NCBI RefSeq assembly: GCF_016889765.1
Contig: NZ_CP069533.1
Coordinates: forward strand, 1,984,001-2,048,000
Reading direction: 5' to 3'
Length of the DNA stretch: 64,000 bases
Origin: Corynebacterium minutissimum
GTDB lineage: Bacteria; Actinomycetota; Actinomycetes; Mycobacteriales; Mycobacteriaceae
Part shown: in pieces, positions 1 to 7,972 of the stretch
Layout of the letters: each line of letters opens with the position of its first letter
Numbering within the stretch: the first letter of the stretch is position 1
Made by a program: the position numbers and the translations under genes
Notes under the pieces: generated by a model
Told to the model about the DNA's origin: nothing
Databases searched by the model: none
Seen by the model: the letters and a program-made list of their open reading frames with translations, nothing else

Positions 1-297
1 AGCGAGCGCATCACTGCGCCCCAAGGGTGGGAGATGGTCCGTGTGGATCGCATCGAGCTCGATGAGGATGATGACCTCACCGCTCTGGCTGAGGCCGTGC
101 GTGAGGCTGGCCGCGTGACCACCGGCCTGGTCGACGACTCCACGACCGGTTCCGGAGCTGACCCCATCGACTACTCCGCCACCTTCGACGGCGCGGATCC
201 ACGCAACTCCAACCATCCGGTCTTTCGCACCCGGCGAGTCCACGACGCCCGCCAACGCCGCCGCGCGCACCTGACGGTGGTGCCAGACGCCGACTAG
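1..297 (+). CDS. DUF3499 family protein, C-terminal part (5' end outside window)
   Basis: The reading frame is open from base 1 and ends at the TAG at 295-297; the first ATG (34) is internal, because the codons before it read SERITAPQGWEMVRV, the conserved segment of DUF3499 proteins that follows their cysteine-containing N-terminus. The visible 98 residues comprise this segment, an acidic stretch (DEDDD), a variable middle and a basic tail. In mycobacteria and corynebacteria the gene lies directly upstream of manB (Rv3258c-Rv3257c arrangement), as here. No biochemical role is established for the family. The N-terminal half, which should carry the metal-binding-like cysteines, is not in the window. 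Confidence 0.8.
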   Translation, partial: SERITAPQGWEMVRVDRIELDEDDDLTALAEAVREAGRVTTGLVDDSTTGSGADPIDYSATFDGADPRNSNHPVFRTRRVHDARQRRRAHLTVVPDAD

Positions 298-384
298 CGC
301 TCGGTGACGCGAGCCTCGTGGGTTTCCTTTGCACCGTGTTTCCCAGCGCAGAGGCGCAAGAGGACATGAGTATGCTGTAGGGCT

Positions 385-1752
385 ATGCGAACTCGTGAAC
401 AGCTCAATGCAGTGATTAAGGCTTATGACGTCCGTGGCGTTGTGGGCGAGGACATCGACGAAACCTTCGTACGGGATACTGGCGCAGCCTACGCCGCCAT
501 CCTGCGCGGCGAAGGTGAGAAAACCCTGGCGGTGGGCCATGACATGCGCCCGTCCTCCCCGCAGCTGGCAGCAGCCTTCGCCGAAGGCGCTGCAGCACAA
601 GGCGTCAACGTCATTATGCTGGGCCTGACCTCTACTGATGAGCTCTACTTTGCCGCCGGCGACCTCAACTGCGCGGGCGCCATGTTTACCGCCTCCCACA
701 ACCCGGCGAAGTACAACGGCATCAAACTCTGCCGGTCCGGGGCTGTGCCGGTAGGCCAAGAGACCGGTCTGGAGCAGATCAAGGACATGCTCATCGACGG
801 CACCCCGGCCTACGACGGTGAGCCAGGTACCGTCACCGAGCGTGAGGTGCTGGGAGACTATGCCGCCTTCCTGCGCGGCTTGGTGCCGCTGGAGGGCTCC
901 CGCCCACTCGTCGTGGCTGTCGACGCCGCCAACGGCATGGGCGGACACACCGTCCCGGCGGTCTTTGAGGGCCTACCTTTCGACGTCCGCGATCTCTACT
1001 TTGAGCTCGACGGCACCTTCCCCAACCACGAGGCGAACCCGCTCGATCTAAAGAACCTGGTGGATCTGCAGAAGTTCACCGTTGAGCAAAAGGCGGATAT
1101 CGGCCTTGCCTTCGATGGTGATGCCGACCGTTGCTTCGTGGTGGATGAGAAGGGCCAGCCGGTCTCGCCGTCCGCCATCTGCGCCCTGGTGGCGGAGCGC
1201 TACTTGGACAAGTTCCCGGGCTCCACGGTGATCCATAACCTGATTACCTCGAAGACCGTTCCGGAGCTCATCGCGGAGAAGGGCGGCAAGGCCGTGCGCA
1301 CCCGCGTAGGCCACTCCTTCATCAAGGCCCAGATGGCTGAACACAAGGCAGTCTTCGGCGGCGAGCACTCTGCGCACTACTACTTCCAGGAGTTCTGGAA
1401 TGCCGATTCTGGCATGCTCGCGGCCATGCACGTGCTCGCCGCGCTGGGCGAGCAGGATAAGCCGTTGAGCGAGCTTATGGCGCAGTACTCGCGCTACGAG
1501 GCCTCGGGTGAAATCAACTCCACCGTGGAGGATCAGAAGGCTACGACGCAGCGCGTACTGGATGAGCTGGCGGACAAGGTCGAGTCCGTCGACGAGCTCG
1601 ATGGTGTGACCGTGCAGCTCAAAGGCACCGATGCGTGGTTCAACGTTCGTGCTTCCAACACCGAGCCGCTGCTGCGCCTCAATGTTGAAGCAAAGACCGC
1701 CGACGAGGTGCAGGCCATCGTCGACGAGGTCCTCGCCATCATCCGCGCGTAG
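385..1752 (+). CDS. manB: Phosphomannomutase/phosphoglucomutase
   Basis: This 455-residue alpha-D-phosphohexomutase interconverts mannose-6-phosphate and mannose-1-phosphate, feeding GDP-mannose for mannosylated lipids and glycans of the envelope. All four signatures are present in order: the phosphoserine loop TASHNPAKYNG, the Mg-binding loop DGDADRC, the sugar-binding GGEHSAHYYF and the C-terminal phosphate-binding RASNTEPLLRLN. Length is normal for the family. The ATG at 385 is the first good start, 87 bases after the DUF3499 stop, with only a weak purine run (TAGGG) before it. Normally the SIS-like gene and manA follow directly; here they are about 6 kb further on because a cys gene block lies between. 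manB faces fpr2 tail to tail. Confidence 0.95.
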   Translation: MRTREQLNAVIKAYDVRGVVGEDIDETFVRDTGAAYAAILRGEGEKTLAVGHDMRPSSPQLAAAFAEGAAAQGVNVIMLGLTSTDELYFAAGDLNCAGAMFTASHNPAKYNGIKLCRSGAVPVGQETGLEQIKDMLIDGTPAYDGEPGTVTEREVLGDYAAFLRGLVPLEGSRPLVVAVDAANGMGGHTVPAVFEGLPFDVRDLYFELDGTFPNHEANPLDLKNLVDLQKFTVEQKADIGLAFDGDADRCFVVDEKGQPVSPSAICALVAERYLDKFPGSTVIHNLITSKTVPELIAEKGGKAVRTRVGHSFIKAQMAEHKAVFGGEHSAHYYFQEFWNADSGMLAAMHVLAALGEQDKPLSELMAQYSRYEASGEINSTVEDQKATTQRVLDELADKVESVDELDGVTVQLKGTDAWFNVRASNTEPLLRLNVEAKTADEVQAIVDEVLAIIRA

Positions 1753-1776
1753 CGTGAAGGCGTATGTCTTCACGCT
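1751..1776. repeat. Hairpin overlapping the manB stop
   Basis: AGCGTGAAG and CTTCACGCT form a perfect 9-bp stem around an 8-base loop directly at the manB stop codon. No T-run follows, so it is at best an imperfect terminator. Its right arm is also the first CTTCACGC unit of the tandem repeat that follows. Confidence 0.45.
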
Positions 1777-1819
1777 AGGCGCTTGAGACACGACCTTCAC
1801 GCGCAGTACTTGAGACAAG
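1768..1819. repeat. Imperfect 27-bp tandem repeat, CTTCACGC-N6-CTTGAGACA
   Basis: Two consecutive 27-bp units share CTTCACGC, six variable bases, CTTGAGACA and a final GA (CTTCACGC at 1768 and 1795; CTTGAGACA at 1782 and 1809). A third CTTGAGACA lies at 1951-1959, just before the end of fpr2. The repeats sit exactly at the edge of the cys block. Short repeated motifs of this type are common at insertion-sequence ends, so an IS relic is possible, but no transposase is recognisable. Confidence 0.6.
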
Positions 1820-1890
1820 AACTGCCCTAACTGACGATCTTCTCCGCGTTCATTGTGGCGAAGGCGAGAGTTTCGTCAGATAGGGCAGTT
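1820..1890. terminator. 18-bp inverted repeat between convergent manB and fpr2
   Basis: AACTGCCCTAACTGACGA (1820-1837) is repeated in inverse orientation at 1873-1890 with 17 of 18 positions matching; the loop is 35 bases. A short T-run follows on the plus strand (GGGCAGTTTTAG). It could end both converging transcripts, or be the two ends of a small decayed element. Downstream on the minus strand a short frame before this repeat ends in ...ILAANGKAS, which might be the tail of a lost gene. Confidence 0.45.
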
Positions 1891-1964
1891 TTAGTTCAGG
1901 AGGCCTTGCCGTTGGCGGCGAGGATCTGCCGTCGGGGCTGTGGGCCCAGCCTTGAGACAGCAGC

Positions 1965-3317
1965 CTAGTCGCGCGAGTGGGTGACCATCTCTTCCCACTC
2001 GACAAACTTCTTGCGCTCGCGGCCCTCGGCCTCGCCCAAGGCGCGCTCGGCGGCATCAAGCTTCTTCCAGCCCTCCCAGGTCAGGTGCTCCAGGCCCTTG
2101 GACTTGAAGAGCTCGACGATGTCCTCCTCGCGGTCGTGGGAGAGATTGCCCGCTTCGGCGTCGTCAAGCAACATGCCGATGGTCTCCGTGGCGTCGGACT
2201 TGGTGTTGCCGATAAGCCCCACCGGACCACGCTTGATCCAACCGGTGGTGTAGAGGCCCGGCACGATGGTGCCGTCGAGATCGACGACGTGGCCGCCGTC
2301 GTTGTTGATGACGTTCTTCTGCGTGTTGAAAGGCACGCCTTCGATGGCATCGGAGCGGTAGCCCACGGCCAGGTAGACGGCCTGCGCCGGCCACTCGGTG
2401 AACTTGCCGGTGCCGGAGACAGAGCCATCACCGTTGAGGGCGGTGCGTTCGGTCTTCACGGCAGTCACCTTGCCATCTTCACCGATAAACTCGACTGGCT
2501 GCTCAAAGAGATGAATCTGCAGGGTATGCGGGGCATCCTTAGGTTCGCGGATGGCATAGCCCTCCAGGGTCTGGCAGACCAAGTCGCAGGACTTGGCCTC
2601 TTCGCGAGCCTTGAGGGAGGCTTCGTCGTAGTCGATGTCCTCCGGGTCCACGACCACGTTGATGGTCGGGGAGTGGTCGAGCTCCTTGAGCTCCAGTGGG
2701 GTGAACTTGGCCTGCGCCGGGCCGCGGCGGCCGAACACGCGCACGGTGGTGGCCTGGTTCTTAGCCAGGGACTCGTAGACGTTATCGGGGATCTCGGTGG
2801 CTTCCTTAAGCTCGTCGCCAGTCTTGGCTAGGATGCGGGCCACATCAAGGCCCACGTTGCCCACGCCGATGACAGCGACGTCCTTGGCGGAGAGGTCCCA
2901 GGAACGCTCGAAGCGCGGGTTGCCGTCGTAGAAGCCGACGAACTCGCCTGCGCCATGCACGCCCTCGAGGTCGGAGCCAGGGATGGTCATACCCAAGTCG
3001 CCGACGGCGCCGGTAGCGAAGACGATAGCGTCGTAGTACTCCTCGAGCTCGGCGACGGTGACATCGCGGCCCACAGTGATGTTGGACAGCAGACGGATTT
3101 GTTCGGAATCGAGCACGCGGTGCAGGGAGTTGACAATGCCCTTAATGCGCGGGTGGTCCGGCGCCACGCCGTAGCGGATGAGGCCAAACGGTGCGGGCAT
3201 CTGCTCGATGAGATCGATCTGAACGTTGCCGCCGGTTTTCTTCACCAGGATGTCGGATGCGTAAATGCCGGCTGGGCCGGCGCCAATGACGGCTACTTTC
3301 AGGGGCTGCTGAGTCAT
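1965..3317 (-). CDS. fpr2: Ferredoxin/flavodoxin-NADP+ reductase (FprA type)
   Basis: This 450-residue flavoprotein passes electrons between NADPH and a ferredoxin-like carrier. The N-terminal IGAGPAGIYASDIL is the FAD-binding dinucleotide fold, IGVGNVGLDVARIL around residue 150 is the NADP fold, and VFGRRGPAQAKFT is the loop typical of FprA/adrenodoxin-reductase-like enzymes. Length is normal. It is transcribed divergently from cysI across a 231-bp control region, the arrangement of C. glutamicum fpr2-cysIXHDNYZ, so its likely job is to reduce CysX for sulfite reduction. ATG at 3317 with GAAAGG upstream. Confidence 0.9.
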   Translation of the reverse strand: MTQQPLKVAVIGAGPAGIYASDILVKKTGGNVQIDLIEQMPAPFGLIRYGVAPDHPRIKGIVNSLHRVLDSEQIRLLSNITVGRDVTVAELEEYYDAIVFATGAVGDLGMTIPGSDLEGVHGAGEFVGFYDGNPRFERSWDLSAKDVAVIGVGNVGLDVARILAKTGDELKEATEIPDNVYESLAKNQATTVRVFGRRGPAQAKFTPLELKELDHSPTINVVVDPEDIDYDEASLKAREEAKSCDLVCQTLEGYAIREPKDAPHTLQIHLFEQPVEFIGEDGKVTAVKTERTALNGDGSVSGTGKFTEWPAQAVYLAVGYRSDAIEGVPFNTQKNVINNDGGHVVDLDGTIVPGLYTTGWIKRGPVGLIGNTKSDATETIGMLLDDAEAGNLSHDREEDIVELFKSKGLEHLTWEGWKKLDAAERALGEAEGRERKKFVEWEEMVTHSRD

Positions 3318-3484
3318 GGATGACCTTTCGGAGTGTTGTACTAACTATCGAAAGCTTAGTTCTTTAACAAGTGTGGGCTTTATTGAACCGTCTTGTCTGC
3401 TGTAGGGCAACTATGCCTAAATACATTCGCAGATCATTGTGGCATAGACGCAGCGTGCTTTGCATATTGCTCAGAAAATAAAAA

Positions 3485-3498
3485 AGACTGCTTTGTCT
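3485..3498. promoter_or_regulatory. McbR-like operator in the fpr2-cysI control region
   Basis: AGAC-TGCTTT-GTCT matches the core of the C. glutamicum McbR site TAGAC-N6-GTCTA; only the two outermost bases differ. A perfect GTCTAGAC palindrome lies 5 bases further (3504-3511) and could be a second half-site cluster. TAGTCT at 3502-3507 is a possible -10 for cysI, which would place the operator over the promoter. The McbR family represses sulfur genes in response to S-adenosylhomocysteine; that it acts here is inferred. Confidence 0.55.
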
Positions 3499-3548
3499 GT
3501 TTAGTCTAGACCGGTAGGTTTTCACTAACTGACGAAAGGCAGCAGACT

Positions 3549-5219
3549 ATGACCACCGCCACACAACGACCTACCCGCACGAAGAAGCCGGAAGGCCAGT
3601 GGAAGATTGACGGAACCTCCCCGCTCAACGCTGACGAGGAGATTAAGCAGGCTGACGACGCCCTCGCGGTGCGCCAGCGCGTTATCGACATCTACTCCAA
3701 GCAGGGATTTTCCTCCATCCCACCCGAGGACCTAGCTCCACGCTTTAAATGGTTGGGCCTGTACACCCAGCGCAATCAGAACTTAGGCGGCGAGATGACC
3801 TCCAAGCTTAGTAACGCCGAGCTGCAGGACGAATACTTCATGATGCGTGTGCGCTTTGATGGCGGCTGCGCCGACCCTGCCAAGTTGCGCGCGGTGGGTG
3901 AGATTTCGCGCGACTATGCGCGCTCTACCGCGGACTTTACGGACCGTCAAAACATCCAGTTGCATTGGATTCAGATTGAAGATGTTCCCGCCATCTGGGA
4001 GAAACTGCGCTCCGTCGGCCTCGATACCCTGCTGGGCTGCGGCGACGTGCCTCGTGTCATTCTCGGATCTCCCGTTGCTGGTGTGGCAGCGGATGAGATT
4101 ATCGATGCCACCCCGGCCATCGAAGAGATTAAGAACGACTACTTGCTGCGCGATGAGTTCCATAACCTGCCGCGCAAGTTCAAGAGCGCAATCTCCGGCA
4201 ACGCCCGCCAGGACGTGACCCATGAGATTCAGGATGTTGCCTTCGTAGGCACAACTCATCCCGAGTACGGTCCTGGCTTCGACTGCTTTGTGGGCGGCGG
4301 CCTGTCCACCAACCCGATGCTGTCCCAATCCCTCGGTGCGTGGATTCCGCTCGAGCGGGTGCCGGAGGTCTGGGCCGGTGTGGCTCGCATCTTCCGAGAC
4401 TACGGCTTCCGCCGAAACCGTAACCGAGCGCGCTTGAAGTTCCTCGTAGCGCAGTGGGGCGTTGAGAAGTTCCGTCAAGTACTCGAAGAGGAGTACTTGG
4501 ACGAGCCGCTTCTCGACGGCCTCCCGCTCCCCGTCGCACCCGGCAACCGGGACCACGTCGGCGTGCATCGCCAGCAGGACGGCAATTTCTATGTTGGCGT
4601 GAAGCCCACCGTGGGGCACGCCACGGGCGAGCAGCTCATTGCCATCGCTGACGTAGCGGAGAAATTTGGCATTACCCGCATTCGCACAACCCCGATGAAG
4701 GAGCTGCTCTTCCTCGACGTGGAGGAAAAGGACATTCCGGAGCTCTCTCGTGCGCTTGATGAGACGGGGCTGTACTCCCAGCCCTCGGAGTTCCGTCGCG
4801 GCGTCATCTCCTGCACCGGCCTGGAGTTCTGCAAGCTCGCGCACGTGACCACGAAGGCCCGCGCCATTGAGCTCGTGGACATCTTGGAGGACACCTTGGG
4901 TGACCTCGACGTCCCCCTTTCCATCGCTCTCAACGGTTGCCCGAACGCCTGCGCTCGCTCGCAGGTGGCTGACATCGGGCTTAAGGGGCAGATTGTCACT
5001 GATGCGGACGGCAACCGCGTGGAAGGTTTCCAAGTCCACCTCGGCGGCGCGCTGGGTCTCTCACCGGATTGGGGCCGCAAACTGCGAGGCCACAAGGTGG
5101 TGGCCGATGAGGTACCGGAATACGTCATCCGCTTGGTGAATAAGTACAAAGAGCAGCGCGACGACGGCGAAGAGTTCCGCCACTGGGTCCTGCGCGCTGA
5201 CGAGGAGGACCTGCAGTGA
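3549..5219 (+). CDS. cysI: Assimilatory sulfite reductase, ferredoxin type
   Basis: The 556-residue siroheme/4Fe-4S enzyme reduces sulfite to sulfide with six electrons. Cluster ligands are visible as CTGLEFC and NGCPNAC in the C-terminal half (about residues 420-480), the standard Cys-X5-Cys plus Cys-X3-Cys pattern; two ferredoxin-like half domains and two siroheme-binding domains give the usual length. Start ATG at 3549 is preceded by GAAAGG. The stop overlaps the cysX start (GTGA), implying translational coupling. It is closer to the ferredoxin-dependent NirA/SirA group than to NADPH-linked CysI, and fpr2 plus cysX would supply electrons. A nitrite reductase role is less likely given the neighbours. 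Confidence 0.92.
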   Translation: MTTATQRPTRTKKPEGQWKIDGTSPLNADEEIKQADDALAVRQRVIDIYSKQGFSSIPPEDLAPRFKWLGLYTQRNQNLGGEMTSKLSNAELQDEYFMMRVRFDGGCADPAKLRAVGEISRDYARSTADFTDRQNIQLHWIQIEDVPAIWEKLRSVGLDTLLGCGDVPRVILGSPVAGVAADEIIDATPAIEEIKNDYLLRDEFHNLPRKFKSAISGNARQDVTHEIQDVAFVGTTHPEYGPGFDCFVGGGLSTNPMLSQSLGAWIPLERVPEVWAGVARIFRDYGFRRNRNRARLKFLVAQWGVEKFRQVLEEEYLDEPLLDGLPLPVAPGNRDHVGVHRQQDGNFYVGVKPTVGHATGEQLIAIADVAEKFGITRIRTTPMKELLFLDVEEKDIPELSRALDETGLYSQPSEFRRGVISCTGLEFCKLAHVTTKARAIELVDILEDTLGDLDVPLSIALNGCPNACARSQVADIGLKGQIVTDADGNRVEGFQVHLGGALGLSPDWGRKLRGHKVVADEVPEYVIRLVNKYKEQRDDGEEFRHWVLRADEEDLQ

Positions 5220-5467
5220 ATTTCCGCCGCGAGCCCAACCCCAACCGCAATCACCCGGCGTACTGCCCCTACTGCGCCGGCACCAATCTATTCCCGGATG
5301 AGGAAGACGACTTTGCCTGGAAGTGCGAAGAGTGCCTGCGCATCTTCTCGCTGCGCTTTTATGGCCAAGACGATGCCCCGGTAGCTCCCGCGCCGACGGT
5401 GTCTGCCAACGAAGCACTCAAGCGTTCCCTAGCTCGGCGCGGTCACTCCACTGCGCCTAAGGCCTAA
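5216..5467 (+). CDS. cysX: CysX, small four-cysteine electron carrier
   Basis: This 83-residue protein has CPYC (Cys17, Cys20) and CEEC (Cys37, Cys40), a pattern that could bind a metal or an iron-sulfur centre, followed by a short variable tail. The GTG start at 5216 overlaps the cysI stop and lies behind GAGGAGG. In C. glutamicum cysX follows cysI and is thought to be the ferredoxin-like partner of sulfite reductase; the same is inferred here from position. In that species cysH, cysD and cysN come next; here cysY follows after only 22 bases. Confidence 0.85.
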   Translation: MNFRREPNPNRNHPAYCPYCAGTNLFPDEEDDFAWKCEECLRIFSLRFYGQDDAPVAPAPTVSANEALKRSLARRGHSTAPKA

Positions 5468-5489
5468 CGTTTAACTGAGGAGAGCCATC

Positions 5490-6218
5490 ATGACCGCACT
5501 CATTACGTTGTCACACGGCTCGCGCCACCCGGCAGCCGCACCTCACGTGGAGGCCCTGACCCGTGCCGCAGGTTTACTCGCCGGCGTTGCGGCTATGGCC
5601 GCGCACCTCGAATTCAACGAACCGACCTTAGAGTCAGCAACACAAGAGTTGGCTCAACGCGGAGTGCGCGATGCAGTTGTCGTCCCACTGCTCTTTACCG
5701 AGGGCTATCACCAGCGCGTGGATGTGCCCGCCGCGATTGTCAGCGCTTCTGCATCGTCTGGTCTGGTCCTGCGTCGAGCTCGCGGCCTTGGCACTGGAGA
5801 GGACATGGCTCAGCTTCTCGCCGCGCAGGTTCCTGCCGGTAGCGATAAAGTAGTGGTTTATTCCGTTGGTTCTTCCGATGAGCAGGCTAATGACGCTGTC
5901 GCGAATCTTGCCCGTCGCGTGGGTGAGCTCACCGGATGCGACGCGGAAGTTGCCTATGCCACGCGAGACGCGCGAGACGCGCGAGCCGCTCACGCGTCTC
6001 GCAGTGAGAATCGGAATCGCGAAGCTGGGCGCATCGCGTCCAGTTCTCATAGCGAAGTGGTTGTGCCGCTATTCGTCAGCCCTGGCCTGTTGCTCGACCG
6101 CCTTGCTTCCCATTCCGACAATCCATCTAACCCACAGCACCGAAAGGTGCTTCCACCGCTGGGAGAGTCCCTAGCGGACATCGTGTCCCGACGTTTCCAG
6201 GAGGTGGCTCATGCGTAG
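5490..6218 (+). CDS. cysY: Sirohydrochlorin ferrochelatase
   Basis: The 242-residue protein belongs to the CbiX/SirB family and inserts iron into sirohydrochlorin to make siroheme for CysI. The N-terminal ITLSHGSRHP carries the metal-binding histidine of the chelatase fold, and VVVPLFVSPGLLLDRL is the conserved strand-loop of the second half. Start ATG at 5490 behind GAGGAG. Between the two halves, at about residues 155-185, lies an Arg/Asp/Ala/Ser-rich stretch (RDARDARAAHASRS) coded by tandem 9-mers and a long palindrome, which looks like an insertion not needed for the fold. It overlaps cysZ by 8 bases and completes the siroheme path with the downstream methyltransferase. Confidence 0.87.
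   Translation: MTALITLSHGSRHPAAAPHVEALTRAAGLLAGVAAMAAHLEFNEPTLESATQELAQRGVRDAVVVPLLFTEGYHQRVDVPAAIVSASASSGLVLRRARGLGTGEDMAQLLAAQVPAGSDKVVVYSVGSSDEQANDAVANLARRVGELTGCDAEVAYATRDARDARAAHASRSENRNREAGRIASSSHSEVVVPLFVSPGLLLDRLASHSDNPSNPQHRKVLPPLGESLADIVSRRFQEVAHA
5972..6002. repeat. 31-base near-perfect palindrome inside cysY
   Basis: GCGAGACGCG-c-GAGC-c-GCTC-a-CGCGTCTCGC has 14 of 15 pairs around a single central base. It is preceded by two copies of GCGCGAGAC. The palindrome codes for part of the low-complexity linker of CysY. Confidence 0.6.
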
Positions 6219-7218
6219 CCTCATTCTCATCGCCCTTGCGGGTGCCGCTGCACAGCTCGTTGATGGCGGTATCGGCATGGGTTTTGGCGTCACCTCTACG
6301 ACAATCTTGCTCCTTGCTGGCCTTGGGCCAGCAACGGCGTCGGCCGTGGTCCACACCGCGGAATTGGGAACCACCCTCGTCTCCGGTATCAGCCACTGGC
6401 GTTTCGGCAACGTGCACTGGCCAACGGTGCTCAAGTTGGGTGTCCCGGGTGCCATCGCAGCGTTCTTGGGGGCGACGGTGTTGTCCAACCTGTCTCTGGA
6501 ATCCGCAGTACCGGTTACCTCCACCATCCTCCTTATTTTGGGTATTAACCTGGTGTGGCGTTTTTCTCGCCGTAGCCCGAAGAAGGCTTCAACCGCGCGG
6601 CCGCATTCCACCCCGTTTCTTACCGGACTAGGTATTGTCGGCGGCTTCGTTGATGCCTCCGGTGGCGGCGGTTGGGGGCCGCTCTCTACGTCGACGCTTA
6701 TGGCAGTCGGCCGTGAACAGCCGCGTCGCATCGTCGGCACGGTGACCACCGCGGAATTCTTCGTGACATTCGGTGCGACCGCCGGCTTCATTCTGGGCCT
6801 GTGGCACGAAATCTTGGCCAATGCTGCGGCTGTGGTGGCGCTTCTTATCGGTGGCATGATCACTGCACCTATCGCGGCGTGGCTGATTTCCCGCATTAAC
6901 CCTACGTTGCTGGGCGGCTTCGTCGGTACGGCTATCGTCACCCTCAACGTGCCCAAAGCCTTGGGCTGGGCGCTGCCGCACGGCGTTATCGTGGGCCTGC
7001 AAATCGCCGCACTGGTGCTAGGCGTCACCCTGACCGTCTGGGCCAATCGCCGCCGCAAGCGCCACGAGCGCGAAGAGAACTACGAGGGCCACCACTCGAG
7101 CCCAACGCGTGGAGGCAGCCGCGTCGTGAGCTCCTCGGAGCCGACTGGCCCCGCCGAGAGCTCTGCGGACACGGCAGAAACAGCCCGCGTTGGGGCGTCG
7201 GCTGCGGGTTCGGATTAG
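6211..7218 (+). CDS. cysZ: TSUP (TauE/SafE) family membrane transporter
   Basis: The 335-residue protein has about eight hydrophobic spans and the duplicated half structure of the TSUP family, beginning LIALAGAAAQLVDGGIGMGFG and repeating as GIVGGFVDASGGGGWGPL near residue 140. The last 60 residues are a polar, Ser/Glu-rich cytoplasmic tail. In C. glutamicum the gene at this position is called cysZ and thought to import sulfate; other TSUP members export sulfite or move sulfonates. Because no sulfate-activating enzyme is encoded nearby, movement of sulfite or a sulfonate fits better here. It overlaps cysY by 8 bases, and its stop overlaps that of convergent cobA. Confidence 0.82.
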   Translation: MRSLILIALAGAAAQLVDGGIGMGFGVTSTTILLLAGLGPATASAVVHTAELGTTLVSGISHWRFGNVHWPTVLKLGVPGAIAAFLGATVLSNLSLESAVPVTSTILLILGINLVWRFSRRSPKKASTARPHSTPFLTGLGIVGGFVDASGGGGWGPLSTSTLMAVGREQPRRIVGTVTTAEFFVTFGATAGFILGLWHEILANAAAVVALLIGGMITAPIAAWLISRINPTLLGGFVGTAIVTLNVPKALGWALPHGVIVGLQIAALVLGVTLTVWANRRRKRHEREENYEGHHSSPTRGGSRVVSSSEPTGPAESSADTAETARVGASAAGSD

Positions 7219-7943
7219 AGTCCGGCGACCTCGCCGATCACGATGACTGCCGGCGGTGCCACGGACTGCGCCTCCATCGTGGCGCCGAGCTCGGCCAGCT
7301 CACACCTGAAAGAACGTTCCTCAGCTAGTGAGCCTTCTTGGATGATGTGGACCGGGGTGTGGGGGCTTAGGGAGGCGTCGATAAGCGCCGCGGCAATCGC
7401 TGCGGCGTTTTTGACACCCATAATGACCGAGAGCGTCGCCCCAGAGCGGGCAAGAGCAGCCCAATCGACAAGAGACTTCGGATGGCCCGGTGGGAGATGG
7501 CCGGAGACCACCGTGAAAGCATGCACCATGCCGCGATGCGTGACGGGAGTGCCCGCCAGCGCCGGCACCGCCACAGCGGAGGTTACCCCGGGGATAACCT
7601 CCACGGGAACGCCAGCCTCCGTAAGCGCGGTCAGCTCCTCGAAACCGCGGCCAAAGACATAAGGATCGCCGCCCTTAAGACGGACCACCCGGCGGCCCGC
7701 CTGGGCATGTTCGATGAGGATCTCGTTGATTCGCTCCTGTGCAACTTGTGTGCGGTAGGGGATCTTGGAGACGTCGATAAGCTCCTTGGCGTCAACATCG
7801 CACAGCTTGTCCAACTGTGCGGTGGGGCCGAGGTGATCGGCCACAATGACGTCCGCAGCCTGCAGAGCCTGCATACCGCGCACCGTGATGAGGTCCCACG
7901 CGCCTGGGCCACCACCGACGAGGACTACCGGATGAATGCTCAT
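7215..7943 (-). CDS. cobA: Uroporphyrinogen-III C-methyltransferase
   Basis: The 242-residue SUMT methylates uroporphyrinogen III twice to precorrin-2, the entry to siroheme. Diagnostic motifs are VLVGGGPGAWDLIT at the N-terminus and GGDPYVFGRGFEE about residue 90. It is a single-domain enzyme without the CysG dehydrogenase part, so precorrin-2 oxidation must be encoded elsewhere. It converges on cysZ with overlapping stop codons and diverges from the next gene with 29 bases between starts. With CysY it supplies siroheme to CysI. ATG at 7943. The name cysG is also used in corynebacteria. Confidence 0.88.
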   Translation of the reverse strand: MSIHPVVLVGGGPGAWDLITVRGMQALQAADVIVADHLGPTAQLDKLCDVDAKELIDVSKIPYRTQVAQERINEILIEHAQAGRRVVRLKGGDPYVFGRGFEELTALTEAGVPVEVIPGVTSAVAVPALAGTPVTHRGMVHAFTVVSGHLPPGHPKSLVDWAALARSGATLSVIMGVKNAAAIAAALIDASLSPHTPVHIIQEGSLAEERSFRCELAELGATMEAQSVAPPAVIVIGEVAGL

Positions 7944-7972
7944 GATCGCTCATCCTAGCTATGCTCGAGCCC

